Notes under the pieces: generated by a model | The model's input: the letters and a program-made list of their open reading frames with translations, nothing else | Told to the model about the DNA's origin: nothing | Database searches by the model: none | Program-made: the position numbers and the translations under genes | Shown: one piece after another, positions 18,348 to 25,575 of the stretch | Layout: every line of letters starts with the position of its first letter | Numbering within the stretch: position 1 is the first letter of the stretch | Assembly: GCA_028875075.1 (NCBI GenBank) | Contig: JAPPGF010000023.1 | Coordinates: forward strand, 38,396 to 102,395 | Origin: Gemmatimonadota bacterium | GTDB taxonomy: Bacteria > Gemmatimonadota > Gemmatimonadetes > Longimicrobiales > Gaopeijiaceae | Length of the DNA: 64,000 bases | Direction: 5' to 3'

Positions 18348-19508
18348 TCAGCTCCCGAAACGGTCGGGGCGGAAGGAGTTGAGTCTAGCGTCGCCGTGGC
18401 CTTCGACCGCACACCGGCACAGATGTCCGGTGATCGGCACCAGTAGGATGCCGTTGCGGTAGTGCCCCGTGGCGTGCACGAGATCCTCCACATCGGGGTC
18501 CCGACCGAGCACAGGGCACCCGTCGGGCGTGCCCGGGCGAAACCCCGCCCACGCATCGATGACCCGCGCCCGGGTGAGCGATGGAATGATCGTCACCGCC
18601 GCAGTACGTAGGCTCTCGAGCGCCTCGGACGTCGTACCACGGGTGAAGCCCACTTCCTCGGACGTGGCGCCCACCCAGGCCCTGACTTCATGCGTGGGAC
18701 TACCTGGATCGGGGCTGCGTGGGACGACGTAGCAGGACTCGGTCTCGACGACCGAACGGACGAACGGCGCTGTAGCGCCCGTCTCCAGCGCGAGCATCTG
18801 GCCCTTCACAGGTCGCACGGGCAACGGACGGGGAAGTCCCGCCACATGTCCGCTCCATGCGCCCGCCGCCAGGATCACGAGATCGCAAGCAAGCCGGGTG
18901 CCGTCTATAAGACGCACCCCTCGCGTGTGACCTCCCACCACGTCGAGCTCGGCCACCTGCGAACCCTCGCGTATGGAACAGCCCGACTGTTCCACCACGA
19001 TGCGTAGCGCCCGTGCCAGCGCGCGGTTGTCCACCTGGCCTTCCTGTGGCAGGAACAGACCGGCGACCGCACCGTCGACTGCCGGCTCACGCAGGGCGAC
19101 CTCCGGAGCCTCCAACCACTCCGCATCAAGCCCGGCTTCCGAGATCCATGCCTTTCGCTTGCGCAAGCTCTGCGCGGAAGCCAGGTCTCGCGCTACCAGC
19201 AGCTTGCCGTCAAACCTCAGGTCCACGCCCACACCCGAGTCGGTCTCGAGTTCGGCCGCGAACTCCTTCCAGCGTGCCAGGCTGTCAAGTCCGAGCCACA
19301 AGAGCGGATCCGGCCCGACGGCCTCGCCGATCGGCGAGAGCATCCCGGCCGCCGCGTGGGTGGCCTCCGCACCCGTGCGTCCGCGTTCCAGCACGACGAT
19401 CCGCCGACCCGTGGCGGCGAGCGTGAGGGCGCAAGCTAGCCCGATGGCTCCACCGCCGACGACGATAACGTCCGGAGCGCGCTCCGTGCCTATTGCTACT
19501 CGTTCCAA
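18348..19508 (-). CDS. thiO: Glycine oxidase ThiO-like FAD-dependent oxidoreductase
   Basis: 386-aa D-amino-acid-oxidase-fold flavoprotein. The N-terminal dinucleotide motif is VIVVGGGAIGLACALTLAATGRRIVVLERG, followed by AAAGMLSP, the second FAD contact LVILAAGAWS, RPVKGQML, and C-terminal AWAGFRPGTPDGCPVLG...GHYRNGILLVPITG. Glycine oxidase provides dehydroglycine for thiazole synthesis, but no other thi genes are near, so the substrate is tentative. It is divergent from the thioesterase gene. Confidence 0.82.
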   Translation of the reverse strand: MERVAIGTERAPDVIVVGGGAIGLACALTLAATGRRIVVLERGRTGAEATHAAAGMLSPIGEAVGPDPLLWLGLDSLARWKEFAAELETDSGVGVDLRFDGKLLVARDLASAQSLRKRKAWISEAGLDAEWLEAPEVALREPAVDGAVAGLFLPQEGQVDNRALARALRIVVEQSGCSIREGSQVAELDVVGGHTRGVRLIDGTRLACDLVILAAGAWSGHVAGLPRPLPVRPVKGQMLALETGATAPFVRSVVETESCYVVPRSPDPGSPTHEVRAWVGATSEEVGFTRGTTSEALESLRTAAVTIIPSLTRARVIDAWAGFRPGTPDGCPVLGRDPDVEDLVHATGHYRNGILLVPITGHLCRCAVEGHGDARLNSFRPDRFGS

Positions 19509-19621
19509 TATCCCGCCTGGGCCTCGTGCCTCGTGCCTTACCCTTGTAGGTTGTCGTCCCTCCTCGAACTGCCCTCCGGTCCGTTCCCGTCGGACTCCGG
19601 CCCCGCATCGCCACGCACCAG

Positions 19622-20125
19622 ATGGCCTCAGACCAGCCGTACCGTTTTTGCCACAGCATCGAGGTCCGCTTCAAGGACATCGACATTGGGGGGCACGCCC
19701 ATCACTCCCACGCCCTGGTCTACTTCGAGGAGGCGAGGGCCGCCTATTGGCGTCGGGTGGTCAGCCGCCCTGATCTCGAGGACATCGACTATATCCTCGC
19801 TGAAGCCACGGTTCGCTGGCACAATCGTATCGCCTGGCCAACACGGCTCGACGTGTCCCTCCGAGTCCCACTGATGGCCCGCAAACACTTCGTCATGGAG
19901 TACCTGGTGAGATCTCGCAGTGGCGAGGCTTTGCTCAGTGGCAGCACGGTACAAGTCATGTACGACTACGCGGCCGGCGCAAGCAAGCAGATCCCGAAGG
20001 ACGTGCGTGCGGCAATCACGGCGCACGACGGACCTTTCGGCCAAGGAGGACGCTGGCAGGGCCCAACGAGACCATCACCTGCGGAGTCGGCCGCCCCGGT
20101 CGACCGGGCACACCAGCGGTCATAG
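19622..20125 (+). CDS. Acyl-CoA thioesterase, 4HBT/hotdog family
   Basis: 167-aa single-hotdog protein. The conserved helix region FKDIDIGGHAHHSHALVYFEEARAAYWRR contains the Asp and His positions of 4-hydroxybenzoyl-CoA-type thioesterases (normally D.D..GH.N...Y..Y.E..R). The strand ATVRWHNRIAWPTRLDVSLRV follows. Residues beyond about 140 are Pro/Ala-rich and probably disordered. Likely hydrolyses a short acyl-CoA or acyl-ACP in the cytosol. Confidence 0.82.
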   Translation: MASDQPYRFCHSIEVRFKDIDIGGHAHHSHALVYFEEARAAYWRRVVSRPDLEDIDYILAEATVRWHNRIAWPTRLDVSLRVPLMARKHFVMEYLVRSRSGEALLSGSTVQVMYDYAAGASKQIPKDVRAAITAHDGPFGQGGRWQGPTRPSPAESAAPVDRAHQRS

Positions 20126-20559
20126 CCGAGTGTGATCCAACGCGCGTCGATCGATGGCGGGAGAACTGACGCAACGAACCAACTATCAGCGTGCTACGTG
20201 CACGACACCCACGATAGGCTCTCCGGCGTGGCGGATCGTGATTCCCCTGCCACCCGCCCTGTTGATGCCTCACAGCTGGCCGAGACCAGCGTGGCGAACG
20301 CCGCCCTCCGGCTAGCTTCGCCGCAACCCGGGTAGAGACTGTCCAGGGCATTGCAGACGGGCCATCTCGGGCGCCCACACAGGCACTGCGGCAGCCCGAT
20401 CAACTGCCTCAAACGGGGACAATGAGCGACCTCACGGTTGGCGGTCACAATACTCGAACGTACGATGTATGTGGTGTCTTACCCTAAGGTGCCCACGCCA
20501 CCAGCGTTGTCGTGAGGACGCACACTCCGGCGTAGCGAATACTCGGGAGAGGAGCCCGT
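20126..20559. other. Intergenic region
   Basis: 434 bp between two plus-strand genes with only low-quality overlapping ORFs; nothing recognised. Confidence 0.35.
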
Positions 20560-21000
20560 GTGGAGCTGATCATGGCGCTGTTGTGCGAGGAAGCTCGCAC
20601 CAACCCGGACGGCAAGCTGGATATCCACGGCGTGTTCAACGACTTGTTCGCTCCCGGCTTCCCCGCTCAGCAGCCGCGCATGGTGCTGGTGCTGGGAATC
20701 GAGTGGGACCGTGAAGACGATGGACGTTACAAGTTCCTCATCGATCTAGAAGATCCTGCGGGACGGCCCGTTCTTACGCTCGACGGCCACACGGACGTCG
20801 ACCGGCGCTCTCCCGAGCGGCCGCCTGCGCGCACGCGCCTGATCATGCCCCTAGAGCAAGTCGTCTTCCCGCAACCCGGCGCCTACCGCTGCGTATTGCG
20901 GCTGAACAACACACGAATCCAAGGACCTGCGCTGCACGTGATGCTCACTGAGGCGCGGAGCTCGGAGGAGCTCCCAACGGAGTCCGGCGGAGAGACTTGA
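20560..21000 (+). CDS. DUF6941-like protein
   Basis: 146-aa protein starting at GTG: MELIMALLCEEARTNPDGKLDIHGVFNDLFAPGFPAQQPRMVLVLGIEWDREDDG. The opening 'cytosolic sensor' layout, conserved ...GKL.I.GVF..L.....P, and overall length match DUF6941 proteins, a small beta-sandwich family of unknown role. A 54-codon plus-strand ORF (21029-21193) follows, but I do not support it as a gene. Confidence 0.7.
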   Translation: MELIMALLCEEARTNPDGKLDIHGVFNDLFAPGFPAQQPRMVLVLGIEWDREDDGRYKFLIDLEDPAGRPVLTLDGHTDVDRRSPERPPARTRLIMPLEQVVFPQPGAYRCVLRLNNTRIQGPALHVMLTEARSSEELPTESGGET

Positions 21001-21183
21001 CCGAAGCCTCGCGTACCAGGTATTGGCGATGCTGGTGAGAACTCGTGATCAGTTTCTGCACGAAGCCCCGCGGACCCCCCGCTACGGCGTGCCGAGGCGT
21101 AGGAGGATGGAGCGGAATGCGGCGGAGGGCGCGCTCGAGGAGGGGGAGTCGGCCCGAGCCGTGGCGACAGCTCGGGCACGGGT

Positions 21184-21948
21184 GTGCTGGTGAAACCGAT
21201 GGCCGGACTCCAGGTCGTGGTTGGCAAAGGGACAGACGCCTTCGCAGCGCCCGAGATCGAGGCCTGGGTCCGCACAACGTTAGTCAGTGGCAGGCGACTG
21301 TACGAGGCCGCCGCACTGGAGGCGGTTGCTATGTTGGAAGGCCGTGGTCCCGTGCCGGTGGTAAGCACGGAGCTCGGCCGCTGGGTGGTCCGACGCTATC
21401 GCCGGGGTGGGCGGTTAGCGGCGCCGCTGCTCGGAGAACGTTATCTGCGCCTCGGAGTCGAACGTCCGCTCCGAGAAGCGGAAGCCAGCGCTGAGGCACG
21501 TTGTCGCGGGATCGCGACACCGAGAGTGGTGGCGGGTGCGGTCTACCGAAACGGGCCCTTCTATCGAGCCGACCTGATCACCGAGTTTATCGCCGACGCG
21601 TCCGATCTGGAGGACACGCTCTTTCGGGTGGACCACTCGGACTCCGAACGCGCCGAGATCCTTTGCGGCGTGGGAAAGCTCGTCGGCAAGAGCGCAGCCG
21701 CCGGAATCGAGCACCGTGACCTCAACGCGAGAAACGTATTGCTAGAGCGCGGCCTGCACGGTTTCGTTCCACTATTGCTTGACCTCGACCGATGCCGTGT
21801 CTTGCCGCCCGGCGTCGCCGGTAATCCCGCACCCATGCTTAAGCGGCTCGTCCGTTCGCTGCGCAAGCACTCGAAGCTGACCCGCAAAGCAATTGGGCTC
21901 AACGAGTGGCGCGTCCTGTCAGAGAGCACCGTTTCCGGGATCGGGTGA
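21184..21948 (+). CDS. 3-deoxy-D-manno-octulosonic acid kinase-like (KdkA/WaaP family)
   Basis: 254-aa kinase-fold protein probably phosphorylating the Kdo of the lipopolysaccharide inner core. It shows the family signatures GRWVVRRYRRGGRLAAPLLGERYLRLGVERPLREAEASAEARCRGIATPRVV and YRADLITEFI, the catalytic HRDLNARNVLL, and metal-binding LLLDLDRCRVL. Start is GTG at 21184 or ATG at 21199; no strong Shine-Dalgarno helps decide. It is convergent with two further envelope-lipid genes. Confidence 0.85.
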   Translation: MLVKPMAGLQVVVGKGTDAFAAPEIEAWVRTTLVSGRRLYEAAALEAVAMLEGRGPVPVVSTELGRWVVRRYRRGGRLAAPLLGERYLRLGVERPLREAEASAEARCRGIATPRVVAGAVYRNGPFYRADLITEFIADASDLEDTLFRVDHSDSERAEILCGVGKLVGKSAAAGIEHRDLNARNVLLERGLHGFVPLLLDLDRCRVLPPGVAGNPAPMLKRLVRSLRKHSKLTRKAIGLNEWRVLSESTVSGIG

Positions 21949-22038
21949 TGATGTGAGCCGCCGACTGGATTCTCATCAGGCGCCCAACGATCGGCGATGT
22001 CGTGCGCGCTCGCTGTGGCCCTTCTTCTCCCGCGGCTC

Positions 22039-22593
22039 TCACCAGAAGAGTAGCTTGGCAATCAGAAATGCGAACCCGGCAAGCACACTGAGTAGTGCCT
22101 CGTATTCTCGATTGCTCCACCATCGTCTCAGCCTGAAGCCGCTGGCTGAAATACTCCGCCCCTCGCCAGTAACCCGGAAGGGAATGATCCTGGGCACGAA
22201 GACCGGCACGTTGCTGGCGTACTCCGCGTACTGCTCTCCGAAGTTCTTGTACAGTAAGCGAGCCTCAGCACGGACGCTACGGCCGTAGATCCAAGCGAAG
22301 AAGACGATGAACAGGAGCACAAACGTCGCCCGCCCGCCCGCCAGCGTTAGCCCCAGCCCAATCAGGAAGCTGCCCAGGTAGAGCGGGTTGCGCGTGTGTG
22401 CGTAGGGTCCCGTGGTGCTGAGTCCACGCTCCTTCCGAATGGTACCCGCCGCCCACGTCCGTAGTAGAGCTCCCGTCAACGCCAGCCCAGCGCCGGGAAC
22501 CAGTATCGAAGGCGTAGGCCGGGCAAACACGAGAAACGGGAGGATCAACAACCACACGGCCCGGAGCCGGAGCTGCCGAAGGGAGAACGTCAT
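22039..22593 (-). CDS. Isoprenylcysteine methyltransferase-like membrane protein
   Basis: 184-aa membrane protein with four predicted helices and the ICMT/PEMT-type SAM motif GPYAHTRNPLYLGSFLIGLGL followed by RSVRAEARLLYKNFGEQYAEYASNVPVFVP. It resembles the gene at 13.1 kb in family but not closely in sequence. Substrate unknown. It sits between the Kdo-kinase-like and lauroyl-acyltransferase-like genes, so a lipid substrate is an attractive inference. Confidence 0.83.
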   Translation of the reverse strand: MTFSLRQLRLRAVWLLILPFLVFARPTPSILVPGAGLALTGALLRTWAAGTIRKERGLSTTGPYAHTRNPLYLGSFLIGLGLTLAGGRATFVLLFIVFFAWIYGRSVRAEARLLYKNFGEQYAEYASNVPVFVPRIIPFRVTGEGRSISASGFRLRRWWSNREYEALLSVLAGFAFLIAKLLFW

Positions 22594-22841
22594 CGTGTTC
22601 TAGGAGGTTCAGTGATCAGTGGCTGTGGAAGGCATAACGACCAGCACGACGGGCGCCGCGGCACCGCTGCCGCCCGCGCGCGTCACCAAACGGCGCCGGC
22701 GGCACATCGTTGATCGCCGCGCTTAGCAAGGGGCCAAAGGAACAGGTCGGCATCCGCGGCTCAAGACCCGGTCGAGCCCAAGGGATTGTTACTCCTAGCA
22801 CATAGTAGGCTCAGCCGGGAGGCGGACATCGCTCACAGCGA

Positions 22842-23843
22842 CTAGGTCTCCGGCAGACCGGGTCGGTGAGCCGGTGGGACGTCTGAGCGCTCGGCAACGG
22901 CGTTTGCCCGTTCGCCTCGGACGCTGGAGCCCGGGGCTGTCCGCCACCGGCGGTGCTGCCACAAGTAATGCTCCGGACGTTGTCTTATCCTGGCGGCCAA
23001 CGCAGCCGTGTGGGCCTCGGTCAGGTGCCGCACGTCCTGCTCAAGGTTTCCGGTGCGCTCGGCACGGATTTCTTCAACCTCGCAGAGATAACGACCGGAT
23101 AGCTTGGGATGCGGCATGCATGTGCCGAGGAAGAGCGGGACACCAGCACGCAGCGCAAAGACCGCCGGCCCGCGGGGAGTGGAGGCCGGTCTGCCCAAGA
23201 AATCCACAAAGACGCCGGAACTCCGGGCGTTCTGGTCGGCCAGCAACGCCGGCACCCGTCCGACCCGCAGCGATCGGAGCAGCTTCCTCGGCGCCTCACC
23301 CCTGCGGACCAGATTCATACCGAGGGCCGCCCGGTTCCGCGTCAGCGCCTCGTCGAATAGACGATTCGCCTGACGCACGGCTACTGCGTCGACCGGGACC
23401 CCGCGCGCTGCGACCGCCGCGCCCGCAAGCTCCCAATTCCCCAAGTGGCCGGTGATCAAGATGGCCCCCCGGCCATTCGCAACGGCGTCGAGCACGACAT
23501 CCATGCCGATCGGGTCGGCTGTCCTGGCACGTATCCGTTCAGCCGACTCGCCGCTGTATCGGAAGCTGGCCACAGCCTCCCGTCCAAGGTTGGTGTAGCT
23601 CGCACGCGCCACACGGTCACGCCAATTCCGGTCCTGGTCCGGGAACGCGTGCGCGAGGTTTTCGTCGGTGACCCGGCGGCGGATTCGGAGCACCGTGCCC
23701 ACGAGCCAGCCGAGTCCAGCCCCGGTAGCAAGCGCGCACCGTTCCGGAAACACTCTCAAACACGCAAGCGCAATGCTGAACGCGACATACTCGACACGGT
23801 ATCGGAAGGGCACAGCACTTCGCGATTCGGCCATGAGGGCCAC
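22842..23843 (-). CDS. Lipid A biosynthesis acyltransferase (LpxL/HtrB family)
   Basis: 333-aa inner-membrane acyltransferase adding secondary acyl chains to Kdo-lipid A. An N-terminal hydrophobic anchor is followed by the catalytic motif ILITGHLGNWELAG, the second conserved block PALLADQNARSSGVFVDFLGRPASTPRGPAVFALRAGVPLF, and C-terminal RQRPEHYLWQHRRWRT. Neighbouring Kdo-kinase-like and ICMT-like genes suggest a small lipid A/core cluster. Confidence 0.92.
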   Translation of the reverse strand: MALMAESRSAVPFRYRVEYVAFSIALACLRVFPERCALATGAGLGWLVGTVLRIRRRVTDENLAHAFPDQDRNWRDRVARASYTNLGREAVASFRYSGESAERIRARTADPIGMDVVLDAVANGRGAILITGHLGNWELAGAAVAARGVPVDAVAVRQANRLFDEALTRNRAALGMNLVRRGEAPRKLLRSLRVGRVPALLADQNARSSGVFVDFLGRPASTPRGPAVFALRAGVPLFLGTCMPHPKLSGRYLCEVEEIRAERTGNLEQDVRHLTEAHTAALAARIRQRPEHYLWQHRRWRTAPGSSVRGERANAVAERSDVPPAHRPGLPET

Positions 23844-24539
23844 CAGGGGGCCAAAAAAAGAATGGGAAACAGCCCCGCCTACGAGCCGCTCGCCGGTCCC
23901 TCGCGGGCACAGACCGGGCGTGGCACAGTCGCCCTGAACCGGCAGAGCGAAGCGCCGATTGTCTCTATAACTCGTTGCTACAATTAGTATTTGAGTGTCG
24001 TTACTGCGACCGATCCCATGCTCCAGAAGTTACTGCAGCGCGCGCGCGGATCCAGTGCCCCACGCACACTCCAGTTAAACACAACCCCCAGAGCGGGGTG
24101 GCTAGATAGTACGGGGCAATCCGAAGCTCTTGAGCGGGACCTCTTGCTATGGGCGGCTGAATCAGACTCGTTCGACACCTCACCATACTACTAGCAGCGG
24201 CCCGGGCCACGCCCCGCGGGACGGTCCATGTCGGCCCGGGAGCCCGCTTGATCAGCCCCGGGAGTCGTTCATTGCTTAAGTGCCATACCGTCCGGCGGAA
24301 CGACATACGCTGATGCTTCCGCGACGACCGCGAGCGCCCGGGCGTGAGGACACGACACTCGATGACACCTAGACGCAGGCCCAGCCCAAGGAAACCGACG
24401 GCCATCTACACACCAGAGCCGGCTCTTCAGGAGGCGGCAACACGTCGGGCCTTGCCACCGGTGGCCGTGTTAGGCGAGGATCCAGTTCACCTCTCGCCAG
24501 CGGGGCGCGGGGCTTGAACCGAAGACCAGGAGCTTCAGC
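23844..24539. other. Intergenic region
   Basis: 696 bp between divergent genes. An ORF at 23991-24194 encodes 67 aa with no family signal and no clear ribosome site. Short GC-rich palindromic pieces (CGGCCCGGG repeated near 24200 and 24234) are present. Nothing else recognised. Confidence 0.35.
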
Positions 24540-25382
24540 GTGGCAGCAAAGCAGCGGACCGGAAGCGGCTCCGGTGAGCGACGGATTGCGATTCTTGGTG
24601 GTGGAAACCTCGGGCAAGCACTCGCCCGGGGATGGATTGCGGCGAACGTGGTGCAACCGGGTAACCTGAGAGTGGTGCGCCGGCGCCCGGAGCGCCTAGC
24701 GGAGCTGGCCGAACTCGGCATCCGGACCAGTGCGGACAACCTCGAAGCCACTCGCTCCTCCGACCTGCTAGTGATCGCCGTCCAACCTCAGCAGATCGAG
24801 AGCTTGCTCGAGGAGATCCGGCCTGCGATCGAGCCCGCCCGCCATCACGTTGTCTCGGTCGTGTCGGGCGTCTCGCTGAACGTTCTTCGGCACTGGCTGG
24901 GCGACATCGCTCTGGTGCGGGCCATGCCAAACACGGCCGTCGCGATCCGCGAGTCCATGACGTGCCTGTCGGCCACGGCTGCGCGAGCGGAAACCCTTGG
25001 GGAAGCTCGTGCGCTGTTCGACGCGCTCGGCCGCACGCTCGTCATCCGTGAGGAAATGATGATTCCAGCTACCGCCCTGTGCGCGTGCGGCGTGGCATTC
25101 TTCCTCCGATCGGTGCGGGCTGCTTCCCAAGGCGGAATCGAGATCGGCTTCCATCCCGACGAGGCCATGCTGCTCGCCGCGCAGACAGCGCGCGGCGCCG
25201 CATCGCTACTGCTGCGTGAGGACTCACATCCTGAGGCGGAGATCGATCGCGTCACCACACCTCGAGGATGTACGATCGCCGGGCTCAATGAGATGGAGCA
25301 TCAGGGCTTCAGCTCAGCCCTGATCAAGGGCATCCTGCTCTCTGCCGATAAGGCGGCCGGCCTCTATGGAGCCTCGAGCTGA
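24540..25382 (+). CDS. proC: Pyrroline-5-carboxylate reductase
   Basis: NAD(P)H-dependent last step of proline synthesis. The 280-aa length is normal. The N-terminal Rossmann motif is RIAILGGGNLGQALARGW; then come VIAVQPQQIESLLEEI, VSVVSGVSLNVLRHWLG and RAMPNTAVAIRESMT. The C-terminal dimer domain is present, but two usually strict motifs are altered: the loop normally reading LSGSGPAY is LCACGVAFF, and VTSPGGTTIAGL is VTTPRGCTIAGL. GTG start. It is convergent with TonB receptor 1. Confidence 0.9.
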   Translation: MAAKQRTGSGSGERRIAILGGGNLGQALARGWIAANVVQPGNLRVVRRRPERLAELAELGIRTSADNLEATRSSDLLVIAVQPQQIESLLEEIRPAIEPARHHVVSVVSGVSLNVLRHWLGDIALVRAMPNTAVAIRESMTCLSATAARAETLGEARALFDALGRTLVIREEMMIPATALCACGVAFFLRSVRAASQGGIEIGFHPDEAMLLAAQTARGAASLLLREDSHPEAEIDRVTTPRGCTIAGLNEMEHQGFSSALIKGILLSADKAAGLYGASS

Positions 25383-25432
25383 GGCACCGGATGACAGGAC
25401 CGTCGGTCATAATACCGGCCGCGCCGAGAGAA

Positions 25433-25463
25433 ACCCCGGCCCGGCGCGAAGCCGAGCCGGGGT
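25433..25463. terminator. Bidirectional hairpin between convergent proC and TonB receptor genes
   Basis: Perfect 8-bp inverted repeat ACCCCGGC ... GCCGGGGT with a 15-nt loop, placed between two convergent stop codons. No T-tract follows on the plus strand, so factor-independent termination is only a possibility. Confidence 0.4.
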
Positions 25464-25575
25464 GGCGTAAAGGTGGCCTCAAGCCAAACTCCCAGTAGCG
25501 GGCGCGCTGAACCACGAGTTGTCGGTGCAAGTCAGCGTCCAGCGTTCCACCAGCCGGCGCCCCCCTGCGTCAAAA

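Noticed and set aside
21029-21193. 54-codon ORF between DUF6941 and Kdo-kinase genes
   Set aside because: Arg/Ala-rich and without recognisable domain; likely chance ORF.
23991-24194. 67-aa plus-strand ORF
   Set aside because: No ribosome-binding site, no family signal, isolated.
24480-24530. tRNA-like string (ggggcttgaaccgaagacc)
   Set aside because: No cloverleaf or anticodon arm can be built around it.
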